From assembly GCA_905216175.1 (NCBI GenBank), contig CAJMSV010000078.1:1-8236 (forward strand): DNA of 8,236 nucleotides, read 5' to 3'. The DNA is from an uncultured bacterium. Lineage in GTDB: Bacteria; Actinomycetota; Coriobacteriia; Coriobacteriales; Coriobacteriaceae. Each line of letters begins with the position of its first letter. Position 1 is the first letter of the stretch. The notes beneath the pieces are model-generated. The model was not told where the DNA came from, ran no database searches, and worked only from the letters and a program-made list of their open reading frames with translations. The position numbers and the translations under genes were made by a program. This document shows, piece by piece, positions 1-6,048 of the stretch.

Positions 1-537
1 GGCAGGGGGCCGCGCAAGTTTGCGTTCCCGCGCCGCAACCGCGTGATCGCCGCGCTGTCGCAGGCGCGCTTTGTATCGGAGGCCGGCATGCCCTCAGGCA
101 CGTTCTCGACGGCTGAGGCCGCTATGGACTTGGGAAGAGAGCTACTTGCAGTGCCGGGCTCTATCCTTTCGCCCGAGTCGCGCGGTACCAACTATCTTAT
201 CGCCAACGGCGCCTGCTGCATTGTCGATGAGGAATCCATCGAGATGGCTATTTCTCGCATATACGGCACCCTGCGCTACTCGCGCCCTGATGCGCCCGGT
301 ATCGCCGACCTTGATGCCACGCAGCAGGCCGTGATGCATGCGCTTATCGCCTCGCCGCTCAAGGTCGATGACATCGCCACGCTCGTCTCCCTCGATGCCG
401 TCGGCGTACTCAAGCTCCTGGGCTCGCTCGAGCTCGAGGGCCTCATCGAACGCATGATGGATGGAAGGTATGCGCCCTCCAAGTTTGCCCTTCACGCCCA
501 GACGCCCTTCGGTCACAATGGAAAACGTGTCAATTAG
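1..537 (+). CDS. dprA: DNA-processing protein DprA, C-terminal part (5' end outside window)
   Basis: DprA (Smf) binds incoming single-stranded DNA during natural transformation and loads RecA on it; it is widespread even in bacteria not known to be competent. The window opens in frame, so 178 C-terminal residues are visible. The fragment starts in the Rossmann-like DNA-binding domain with FPRRNR, then SEAGMPSGTFSTAEAA, GRELLAVPG and the segment TNYLIANGA, all characteristic of the family. A linker follows, then from about fragment residue 104 a winged-helix domain (DATQQAVMHALIASPLKVDD to LEGLIER), the DprA_WH type. A GTG at 43 is in frame but lies inside the conserved domain, so it is not the gene start. 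The stop at 535-537 overlaps the ribosome binding site of trmFO, which suggests cotranscription. In Firmicutes topA usually sits between dprA and trmFO; here it is absent. Family assignment is confident; competence function is not implied. Confidence 0.93.
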   Translation, partial: GRGPRKFAFPRRNRVIAALSQARFVSEAGMPSGTFSTAEAAMDLGRELLAVPGSILSPESRGTNYLIANGACCIVDEESIEMAISRIYGTLRYSRPDAPGIADLDATQQAVMHALIASPLKVDDIATLVSLDAVGVLKLLGSLELEGLIERMMDGRYAPSKFALHAQTPFGHNGKRVN

Positions 538-544
538 AAAGGTG
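538..544 (+). promoter_or_regulatory. Ribosome binding site of trmFO
   Basis: AAAGGTG lies directly after the dprA stop and ends seven bases before the ATG at 552. A TTG at 546 is in the same frame but would sit one base after this site, which is too close, so the site decides the start in favour of 552. Confidence 0.65.
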
Positions 545-551
545 TTTGCAG

Positions 552-1889
552 ATGCTGTTTGATCAGGTGACGGTTATCGGTGGCGGTCTGGCGGGATCGG
601 AATGTGCGATTCAGCTGGCAGATCGCGGGTTCGCCGTAAAGCTGTGCGAGATGCGCCCGCAGGTGAGCTCTCCTGCCCACCATACCGATCACTTGGCGGA
701 GCTCGTCTGCTCCAATTCGTTTAAGTCGACCCGTCCCGATTCCGCCGCCGGCCTGCTGAAGGCCGAGCTCGAGCGTATGGGCTCGGTGCTGCTCGACTGC
801 GCTCATCGCGCGGCCGTTCCCGCCGGCGGCGCCCTGGCGGTCGACCGCGTCAAGTTTTCCGAGCTCGTCGAGTCCGAGGTTGCCGCCCGCCCCATTATCG
901 AGGTTGTCCACGGCGAGGTCACCCAGATTCCCGAGGGTCATGTGGTTATCGCCGCTGGTCCCCTGTGCTCGCCGGCGGTGAGCGAGGAGGTCATGAAGCT
1001 TGTCGGTGGTGACGCCCTGGCGTTCTTTGACGCGGCCGCCCCGATTGTCGATGCCTCGACGCTCGATATGGACGTGCTGTTCTCGCAGTCGCGCTACGAG
1101 GAGCAGGGGAGTGGCGACTATCTTAATGCCCCGCTCAACAAGGAAGAGTACGAGGCCTTTATCGAGGCGCTCACCACGGCCGCTCGCGTGGTACTCAAGG
1201 ATTTTGAGGGCGGGGACCTGTTCCAGGCCTGCCAGCCTGCCGAGGAGGTTGCGCGCACGGGCAAGGATGCCATCCGTTTTGGTGCCATGAAGCCCGTCGG
1301 GCTCACCGACCCGCGCACTGGTCGCCGTCCCTGGGCGGCGATTCAGCTGCGCGCCGAGAACAAGGAGAAGACCGCCTATAACCTGGTTGGCTTCCAGACC
1401 AATTTGACCTTCGGCGAACAGAAGCGCGTGTTCCATATGGTTCCCGGCCTGGAGAACGCCGAGTTCTTCCGCTACGGCGTCATGCACCGCAACACCTTTG
1501 TCGATGCGCCGCACGTGCTCGATGGCACCTTTGCCGTTCCCGGCACGAGCGTGCGCCTTGCCGGACAGATTACCGGTACCGAGGGGTACATGGAGGCCGT
1601 GGCGACGGGTCTGCTCGCCGCGCTCAACACCTATGCCGAGGCTATCGGTGTCGCGGGCGTCGAGCTGCCGCGCGTGGGCGCCCTGGGCGCGCTCGTGGGG
1701 TATGCGACCGATCCGGCTACGGTGGGCTACCAGCCCATGCACGTCAACTTTGGCCTTGTTCCGCCGCTCGAGGACGATAAGCGTCGCAGCAAGCGCGATC
1801 GTTACCAGGCCTACGCTGATCGCGCCCTCAAGGCCCTGGATGCCTATCTGGAATCGCGCTCCGATCTGTTTGGAGGCGAGAGGTCATAG
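552..1889 (+). CDS. trmFO: Methylenetetrahydrofolate--tRNA-(uracil-54)-methyltransferase TrmFO
   Basis: TrmFO is a flavoenzyme that makes 5-methyluridine at position 54 in the T-loop of tRNA, using 5,10-methylenetetrahydrofolate as carbon donor and FAD/NAD(P)H as reductant. The 445-residue product has the usual family length. The N-terminus carries the dinucleotide-binding motif VTVIGGGLAGSE at residues 6-17. It is followed by LVCSNSFKS, whose cysteine falls at residue 53, the number of the reactive cysteine in the Bacillus subtilis enzyme. A second functional cysteine is conserved at about residue 227 in FQACQP, followed by RFGAMKPVGL. LAGQITGTEGYMEA near residues 337-350 is the typical C-terminal FAD-domain motif. 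It starts 14 bases after dprA and overlaps xerC by four bases (ATAG), so it is probably part of a dprA-trmFO-xerC transcript. Most actinobacteria lack this modification; its presence fits Coriobacteriia, whose gene order here resembles Firmicutes (inference). Confidence 0.96.
   Translation: MLFDQVTVIGGGLAGSECAIQLADRGFAVKLCEMRPQVSSPAHHTDHLAELVCSNSFKSTRPDSAAGLLKAELERMGSVLLDCAHRAAVPAGGALAVDRVKFSELVESEVAARPIIEVVHGEVTQIPEGHVVIAAGPLCSPAVSEEVMKLVGGDALAFFDAAAPIVDASTLDMDVLFSQSRYEEQGSGDYLNAPLNKEEYEAFIEALTTAARVVLKDFEGGDLFQACQPAEEVARTGKDAIRFGAMKPVGLTDPRTGRRPWAAIQLRAENKEKTAYNLVGFQTNLTFGEQKRVFHMVPGLENAEFFRYGVMHRNTFVDAPHVLDGTFAVPGTSVRLAGQITGTEGYMEAVATGLLAALNTYAEAIGVAGVELPRVGALGALVGYATDPATVGYQPMHVNFGLVPPLEDDKRRSKRDRYQAYADRALKALDAYLESRSDLFGGERS
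1872..1883 (+). promoter_or_regulatory. Ribosome binding site of xerC, inside the end of trmFO
   Basis: GGAGG at 1872-1876, followed by a second purine run ending in AGAGG at 1883, lies in the last codons of trmFO. GGAGG ends nine bases before the ATA codon at 1886, normal spacing for a start. No ATG, GTG or TTG lies in the xerC frame near it, so this site is the main support for starting xerC at ATA. Confidence 0.6.
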
Positions 1890-2806
1890 CCTTTGACCTG
1901 TACGATGCCGTCGACTCGTTCATTGCCTACATTGCACGCGTCGAAGGGCTCGCCCCCAATACGGTAACCGCCTACGCCTCGCGGCTCGAGCGCTTTGCCG
2001 CGTGGTGCGAACGCGAGGACGTTGACGCTCGCGCCGCCGACGTGCGGACCGTTCGCTCCTATTTGGCCGAGCTGTCGCGTGGCCAGGTGGCGGCTCGGAC
2101 CCTTGCGGCACATCTGTCTGCCATACGCTCGCTCTATCGGTGGATGGCTGCCGAGGGAATCGTCGAGGGCGATGCGGTCTCGGCGATATCCTCGCCCAAA
2201 CTGCCGCGCGATCTTCCCGGCGTGCTGACGACCCGGCAAGTCGAGTCGTTGCTCAAGACCCCGGACACCTCGACGCCTGCGGGGCTGCGCGATGGGGCGA
2301 TGCTCGAGCTGCTCTATGCCTCCGGCGCGCGAATCTCGGAGCTCGCGGCGCTCAACGTGGAGTCTATTGGTTGGTCCGAGCGAACGCTGCGACTTTGGGG
2401 CAAGGGGAGCAAGGAGCGTATCGTGCCCCTGTATCGACGCGCTCTCGAGGCGACCCGTCGCTATATTGAGGAAGGAAGGCCGCAGCTCCTTGCGCAGGCA
2501 AAGCGTAGCGACGGTGCGAACGGCGTTCATCCGCTGTTTATCTCGGCGCGCGGAAACCGAATGAGTGCCGCCATGCTCAGGAGGCGGTTCCACATGCTTG
2601 CGGCACTTGCCGGCATTCCTGCCGACATCGCCCCGCATGCGATGCGCCACACCTTTGCGACCGACCTGCTCGAGGGCGGTGCGGATCTGCGCTCGGTTCA
2701 GGAGCTGCTGGGGCATGCGAGCTTGTCCACGACGCAGAGTTATACGCATCTCACGCCCGACCGACTCAAACGCGCCGTGAGGCAGGCCCACCCCCGCGGC
2801 GAGTAG
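1886..2806 (+). CDS. xerC: Tyrosine recombinase XerC (apparent ATA start)
   Basis: Site-specific recombinase that, usually with XerD at dif, resolves chromosome dimers before division. Read from 1886 the product has 306 residues, the normal Xer length. Residues 1-90 form the SAM-like core-binding domain (FDLYDAVDSFIAYIARVEGL, PNTVTAYASRL); the rest is the catalytic domain. All catalytic residues are visible: R149 in ARISEL, K173 in GKGSKER, H251 and R254 in HAMRH, H277 in GHASL, and nucleophile Y286 in QSYTHL. The spacing H251-H277-Y286 matches Escherichia coli XerC (H240-H266-Y275). The odd point is the start. This frame is open from 1820, yet the first ATG/GTG/TTG is the GTG at 2042, which would remove 52 residues of conserved DNA-binding domain. 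ATA at 1886 has a well-spaced Shine-Dalgarno and overlaps the trmFO stop as ATAG; CTG at 1898 is the next best choice. Context next to trmFO favours XerC over XerD, but a single-recombinase Xer cannot be excluded. Confidence 0.93.
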   Translation: MAFDLYDAVDSFIAYIARVEGLAPNTVTAYASRLERFAAWCEREDVDARAADVRTVRSYLAELSRGQVAARTLAAHLSAIRSLYRWMAAEGIVEGDAVSAISSPKLPRDLPGVLTTRQVESLLKTPDTSTPAGLRDGAMLELLYASGARISELAALNVESIGWSERTLRLWGKGSKERIVPLYRRALEATRRYIEEGRPQLLAQAKRSDGANGVHPLFISARGNRMSAAMLRRRFHMLAALAGIPADIAPHAMRHTFATDLLEGGADLRSVQELLGHASLSTTQSYTHLTPDRLKRAVRQAHPRGE

Positions 2807-2822
2807 GAGAAGGGTGCTCTTC

Positions 2823-2844
2823 CCGCACCGAGGTGTGTGGTTTT
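2823..2844 (+). terminator. Possible weak terminator after xerC
   Basis: CCGCAC (2823-2828) can pair with GTGTGG (2835-2840) across a six-base loop, with one G-U pair, and TTTT follows at 2841-2844. The stem is short and the T-run only four bases, so termination would be partial at best. A competing hairpin, GGTGC (2813-2817) with GCACC (2825-2829), uses overlapping bases. Its place between xerC and the rpsB promoter is what makes it plausible. Confidence 0.3.
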
Positions 2845-2853
2845 GATTGCGGG

Positions 2854-2882
2854 TTGGCAGGAAGAGGCAATCCTGCTATCAT
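2854..2882 (+). promoter_or_regulatory. Promoter of rpsB-tsf
   Basis: A -35 box TTGGCA (2854-2859) is separated by 17 bases from a -10 box TATCAT (2877-2882), which is preceded by TGC to give an extended -10. Each hexamer differs from the housekeeping sigma-70/sigma-A consensus at one position. Transcription should start near 2889, leaving a leader of about 135 bases before rpsB. This fits the high expression expected for ribosomal protein S2 and EF-Ts. Confidence 0.75.
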
Positions 2883-2888
2883 TCATCG

Positions 2889-3023
2889 GGTTGCTTCACC
2901 GCAACATGTTTTTATCACGCACGCGCGGCTACTTCATACCGTGGTGCCCGGGCCTTGGTAGCACATGTCCGGGTTGGTTATGGAGGATGACCCCGCGCGG
3001 AGGCAAACCACAGGAGGTTTAAC
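2889..3023 (+). promoter_or_regulatory. Structured 5' leader of rpsB, possible S2 autoregulatory region
   Basis: The predicted rpsB leader contains several possible helices. GTTGC (2890-2894) pairs with GCAAC (2901-2905). CGCGCGG (2922-2928) pairs with CCGCGCG (2993-2999) and would enclose the middle of the leader. GGTTAT (2976-2981) pairs with ATGACC (2987-2992), presenting GGAGG in a five-base loop. In the centre, GTGC (2944-2947) can pair with GCAC (2961-2964), and CCCGG (2947-2951) with CCGGG (2969-2973); these compete or form a pseudoknot. The long-range helix ends 13 bases before the rpsB Shine-Dalgarno AGGAGG (3012-3017). In Escherichia coli S2 represses rpsB-tsf through the rpsB leader; whether this leader acts the same way is inference from position and foldability. 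Confidence 0.45.
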
Positions 3024-3752
3024 ATGGCTACCAAGATTAATATCCGCACCCTGCTCGAGGCCGGCTGCCACTTCGGTCACCAGACCCGTCGCTGGAACCC
3101 CAAGATGAAGCCGTTCATCTTCGGTGAGCGCAACGGCATCTACATCCTCGACCTCAAGCAGACCTTCCTTGACGCCGACCAGGCCTACACCTTTGTCAAG
3201 AACGTTGCCAAGGGCGGCAACGTGCTGTTCGTCGGCACCAAGAAGCAGGCTCAGGAGGCCGTTAAGAACGCCGCCGCGCGCGCCAACATGCCTTACATCA
3301 ACCAGCGTTGGCTCGGCGGTATGCTGACCAACTTCGTCACCATCCGCTCCCGCATCAACCGCATGGAGGAGCTCGAGGCCATGGTCGAGGACGGCCGCAT
3401 GGCAGTGCTCCCCAAGAAGGAGCAGGCTGTTCTCGGCACGGAGCTCACCAAGCTCCAGACCAACCTCGGTGGTGCCCGCGACATGAAGGGTCTGCCCCAG
3501 GCTCTCTTCGTCATCGACACCAAGCGCGAGGAGAACGCCATCAAGGAGGCCCAGCGCCTGAACATCCCCGTCGTCGCTCTGATCGACACCAACTCCGATC
3601 CCGACGAGGTCGAGTACGGCATCCCCTGCAACGATGACGCTATCTCCGCTGTCACCCTTATGTGCGAGCTCATGGCTGACGCCTGCCTCGCTGGCTCCGG
3701 CAAGGAGCAGGTCTCCGAGGCCGAGATGGCCGCTGAGCCCAAGGCCGAGTAA
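3024..3752 (+). CDS. rpsB: Small ribosomal subunit protein S2
   Basis: S2 (uS2) is a late-assembling protein of the 30S subunit, on the solvent side between head and body, and helps hold S1 where that protein is present. The 242-residue product has family length. Signatures are EAGCHFGHQTRRWNPKMKPF near residues 12-31, IYILDLKQT, the segment INQRWLGGMLTNF, and IDTNSDPDEVEYGIPCNDDA near the C-terminus. It ends in a short acidic tail. The ATG is preceded by an excellent Shine-Dalgarno, AGGAGG at 3012-3017, with six bases of spacing. It is first in the rpsB-tsf unit and has its own promoter and leader. Codon use is strongly biased (nearly all GAG, AAG, CTC, GTC, AAC), as expected for a highly expressed gene and in contrast to xerC just upstream. 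Confidence 0.98.
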   Translation: MATKINIRTLLEAGCHFGHQTRRWNPKMKPFIFGERNGIYILDLKQTFLDADQAYTFVKNVAKGGNVLFVGTKKQAQEAVKNAAARANMPYINQRWLGGMLTNFVTIRSRINRMEELEAMVEDGRMAVLPKKEQAVLGTELTKLQTNLGGARDMKGLPQALFVIDTKREENAIKEAQRLNIPVVALIDTNSDPDEVEYGIPCNDDAISAVTLMCELMADACLAGSGKEQVSEAEMAAEPKAE

Positions 3753-3785
3753 ATCAGTCTTAGTTAATTCTTTTTCATCTCTTTG

Positions 3786-3791
3786 AAAGGA
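3786..3791 (+). promoter_or_regulatory. Ribosome binding site of tsf
   Basis: AAAGGA ends six bases before the ATG at 3798. The in-frame TTG at 3783 lies upstream of this site, so it cannot be the start this site serves, and 3798 is chosen. Confidence 0.65.
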
Positions 3792-3797
3792 ACCACA

Positions 3798-4667
3798 ATG
3801 GCCCAGATTACCGCCGCTATGGTCAAGCAGCTCCGCGAGATGACCGACTCCCCGATGATGGAGTGCAAGAAGGCTCTCGTCGAGGCTGACGGCGACATGG
3901 ACGCCGCTGTCGACGTTCTGCGTAAGAACGGCCTTGCCAAGGCTGCCAAGAAGGCTGGCCGTGAGACCAACGAGGGCGCTGTCGCCGCGTTCGTCTCCGA
4001 GGATGGCAAGACCGGCGCTCTGCTCGAGCTCTCCTGCGAGACCGACTTCGTTGGCTCCAACGCCAAGTTCACCGGCTTTGCTTCCAAGGTCGCTGAGGTT
4101 GTCGCTACCACCGAGCCGGCCGATGTTGACGCTCTGCTCGAGAAGCCGATGGGCGAGGAGACCGTTTCCTCCGAGCTCACCGAGATGATTCACATCATGG
4201 GCGAGAACATGAAGATCTCCCGCTTCGCTGCCCGCAAGGCTGAGAACGGCGCTCTCGCTTCTTACATCCACATGGGTGGTAAGATCGGCGTCCTCGTCGA
4301 GTTTGCTTTCGAGAAGGCCGAGACCGCTCAGGCTGAGTCCTTCAAGACCTTCGCTCACGACGTTGCCCTTCAGGTTGCCGCCGTCGCCCCGATCTGCGCT
4401 ACCCGCGATCAGGTTCCGGCCGAGACCGTCGAGCACGAGAAGCAGATCTACATGGCTCAGGCTGCCGAGTCCGGCAAGCCCGAGGCCATTCAGGAGAAGA
4501 TGGCTGTCGGCCGTCTGGAGAAGTTCTACAAGCAGTCCGTGCTCACCGAGCAGGAGTTCATCAAGGACAGCTCCCTCACCATCAAGAAGTACGCTGAGCA
4601 GGTCTCCAAGGAGCTCGGCGACACCATTACCGTCGTTGCCTTTGACCGTCTGGTCCGTGGCGAGTAA
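3798..4667 (+). CDS. tsf: Elongation factor Ts
   Basis: EF-Ts is the guanine nucleotide exchange factor that removes GDP from EF-Tu in the cytoplasm. The 289-residue product has normal length for the long, two-subdomain form. Residues 1-50 form the UBA-like EF-Tu-binding domain with the variant signature TDSPMMECKKAL and LRKNGLAKAAKKAGR. The core exchange motif TDFV is present in LSCETDFVGSN near residue 80. The second repeat of the core domain is visible in GGKIGVLVEF, and the C-terminal part ends in EFIKDSSLTIKKYAEQVSKE. It lies 45 bases after rpsB with no terminator between them and shares that gene's extreme codon bias. The pair is therefore one transcription unit, closed by the terminator at 4691-4725. 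Confidence 0.97.
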   Translation: MAQITAAMVKQLREMTDSPMMECKKALVEADGDMDAAVDVLRKNGLAKAAKKAGRETNEGAVAAFVSEDGKTGALLELSCETDFVGSNAKFTGFASKVAEVVATTEPADVDALLEKPMGEETVSSELTEMIHIMGENMKISRFAARKAENGALASYIHMGGKIGVLVEFAFEKAETAQAESFKTFAHDVALQVAAVAPICATRDQVPAETVEHEKQIYMAQAAESGKPEAIQEKMAVGRLEKFYKQSVLTEQEFIKDSSLTIKKYAEQVSKELGDTITVVAFDRLVRGE

Positions 4668-4690
4668 ATAAGCTCTTGTAGCTGGTAATG

Positions 4691-4725
4691 AGCAGGCTGT
4701 GGGTTTTACTCACAGCCTGCTTTTT
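4691..4725 (+). terminator. Intrinsic terminator after tsf
   Basis: AGCAGGCTGTG (4691-4701) pairs perfectly with CACAGCCTGCT (4711-4721). The stem can extend by two more pairs around a TTTTA loop, and a T-run at 4721-4725 follows. This is a textbook Rho-independent terminator. It separates rpsB-tsf from the pyrH group, although readthrough into pyrH is possible. Confidence 0.92.
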
Positions 4726-4746
4726 CATGGCTCTTCTTAGAGCCTT

Positions 4747-4755
4747 TGATAGAAT
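4747..4755 (+). promoter_or_regulatory. Probable extended -10 promoter of pyrH
   Basis: TGATAGAAT contains an extended -10 (TG, one base, then TAGAAT at 4750-4755, one mismatch from TATAAT) between the tsf terminator and pyrH. I see no convincing -35 box at normal spacing, as expected for some extended -10 promoters. A start near 4762 would give a leader of roughly 24 bases. The position after a strong terminator supports a promoter here. Confidence 0.5.
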
Positions 4756-4773
4756 GTTGAGAGTTCAATCTAT

Positions 4774-4779
4774 AGGAGG
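4774..4779 (+). promoter_or_regulatory. Ribosome binding site of pyrH
   Basis: AGGAGG ends six bases before TTG at 4786 and fixes that codon as the start. The next in-frame alternative is GTG at codon 9, inside the conserved first strand. Confidence 0.75.
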
Positions 4780-4785
4780 ATCGCT

Positions 4786-5508
4786 TTGTCCGACATCCGA
4801 TATAAACGCGTGCTTCTTAAGCTTTCTGGCGAAGCACTGATGGGCGACGGCCAATATGGCATCGACCCCAAGGTTACCGACCATCTTGCCAAGCAGGTCA
4901 AGGAGCTGCTCGCCGTTGGTCATGAGGTCGGCGTCGTTGTCGGCGGCGGCAATATTTTCCGCGGCATGGCCGGCGCTGCCGGTGGCATGGAGCGTGCTCA
5001 GGCCGACTACATGGGCATGCTGGCAACCGTTATGAACGCGCTCGCCCTGCAGGATGCCTTCGAGCATAACGATGTTCCCTGCCGCGTGATGAGCGCTATC
5101 CAGATGAACGAGATCTGCGAGCCCTATATTCGCCGTCGCGCCATCAACCACCTTTCCAAGGGCAACGTCGTTATTTTTGCCGCCGGTTCGGGCAATCCGT
5201 ACTTTACGACCGACACCGCCGCTGCTCTTCGTGCGTGCGAGATCGGCGCCGAGATTCTGATTAAAGCCACCAAGGTTGACGGCATCTACGACAAGGATCC
5301 CGTCAAGTGCGCCGATGCCGTTCGTTTTGACAAGATTACCTATCACGAGGTGCTCGTCCGCGGCCTGCAGGTTATGGATTCCACGGCTACGGCTCTGTGC
5401 CAGGATAACCGTATGCCGATTTTGGTCCTCAACATCGATGGCGAGGACACCGTCAAGCGCGCGCTTTCGGGTGAGCCCGTCGGCACGCTCGTCTATCAGG
5501 AGGATTAA
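4786..5508 (+). CDS. pyrH: UMP kinase
   Basis: PyrH phosphorylates UMP to UDP with ATP, the committed step from UMP to all uridine and cytidine nucleotides. It is a hexameric amino acid kinase fold protein, typically activated by GTP and inhibited by UTP. The 240-residue product shows RVLLKLSGEAL with the phosphate-binding lysine at K12, the glycine-rich GVVVGGGNIFRG with R59, and ADYMGMLATVMNA with D74. These align with Escherichia coli K15, R62 and D77 at a constant offset of three. GSGNPYFTTDTAA near residue 140 and ATKVDGIYDKDP follow in the usual order. Translation starts at TTG with a strong Shine-Dalgarno. It leads the pyrH-frr-uppS-cdsA-dxr group; the frr Shine-Dalgarno lies inside its last codons, so the two are probably translationally coupled. 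Confidence 0.97.
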   Translation: MSDIRYKRVLLKLSGEALMGDGQYGIDPKVTDHLAKQVKELLAVGHEVGVVVGGGNIFRGMAGAAGGMERAQADYMGMLATVMNALALQDAFEHNDVPCRVMSAIQMNEICEPYIRRRAINHLSKGNVVIFAAGSGNPYFTTDTAAALRACEIGAEILIKATKVDGIYDKDPVKCADAVRFDKITYHEVLVRGLQVMDSTATALCQDNRMPILVLNIDGEDTVKRALSGEPVGTLVYQED

Positions 5509-5510
5509 GC

Positions 5511-6047
5511 ATGGCAGAGAACATCACCGCCCATATGGACAAGTCGCTCGAGTCCCTCAAGCATAACTTCTCCAAGGTTCGTACCGGCCGCGCCAACGCT
5601 AACATTCTGTCCGACATCACCGTCGATTATTACGGTGTTCCCACGCCGGTCACGCAGGTTGCCGCCGTCAAGACCCCCGAGGCCCACATGCTGCTCATCG
5701 AGCCGTGGGACAAGGCACTCATCAACGCTATCGTCAAGGCCATCGGCGCTTCCGATCTGGGTATTACCCCCAACTCCGATGGCACCGTCGTTCGTCTGCC
5801 GTTCCCGGCTCCCACCGAGGAGCGCCGTCGCGAGCTCGTCAAGGAGTGCCGCGAGTACGCCGAGCAGGCCAAGGTGTCTATCCGTAACATCCGTCGCGAC
5901 TTCAACAACAAGCTCGAGCGCGATGAGGAGCTCACCGAGGACGATGTCCGTCGCGAGCAGGCCAAGGTCCAGAAGCACACCGATGAGTATGTCGCCAAGG
6001 TCGAGGAGCTTCTGAAGGAAAAAGAAGCCGAGGTCATGGAGATCTAA
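5511..6047 (+). CDS. frr: Ribosome recycling factor
   Basis: RRF splits post-termination ribosomes into subunits together with EF-G. The 178-residue length is close to the usual 185. It begins MAENITAHMDKSLESLKHNF, continues with the RTGRAN segment in the first helix, the domain II strands (YYGVPTPVTQVA, EPWDKALINAI), and returns to the long helices with RRELVKECREYAEQAK and SIRNIRRDFNNKL. That last segment holds the conserved arginines needed for 50S binding. It ends in the family's typical KEKEAEVMEI. ATG at 5511 follows AGGAGG (5498-5503) with seven bases of spacing and starts two bases after the pyrH stop. Confidence 0.97.
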   Translation: MAENITAHMDKSLESLKHNFSKVRTGRANANILSDITVDYYGVPTPVTQVAAVKTPEAHMLLIEPWDKALINAIVKAIGASDLGITPNSDGTVVRLPFPAPTEERRRELVKECREYAEQAKVSIRNIRRDFNNKLERDEELTEDDVRREQAKVQKHTDEYVAKVEELLKEKEAEVMEI

Positions 6048-6048
6048 G

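Noticed and set aside
534..1742. Minus-strand 402-codon open frame opposite trmFO
   Set aside because: It is a shadow of a high-GC gene; the product has no recognisable domain and trmFO is unambiguous.
1866..1889. Programmed frameshift joining TrmFO and XerC
   Set aside because: A purine-rich stretch lies before the stop, but no slippery heptamer is present, and the purine run is better explained as a ribosome binding site for ATA at 1886.
2042..2044. GTG as the xerC start
   Set aside because: It would remove 52 residues of the conserved core-binding domain, which is encoded in frame upstream, and I see no ribosome binding site suited to it.
1844..2791. Minus-strand 315-codon open frame opposite xerC
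   Set aside because: The product is Arg/His/Gly rich with no motif, and the sense strand has every Xer catalytic residue.
2906..3022. 38-codon frame from ATG in the rpsB leader
   Set aside because: No Shine-Dalgarno precedes the ATG, and the sequence overlaps the candidate leader helices. There is nothing to support translation.
2934..4436. Long 500-codon open frame on the minus strand opposite rpsB and tsf
   Set aside because: It follows from the extreme codon bias of these two genes, which leaves few stops on the opposite strand. Its product is low complexity (Leu/Gly/Asp/Val rich), and both sense genes are certain.
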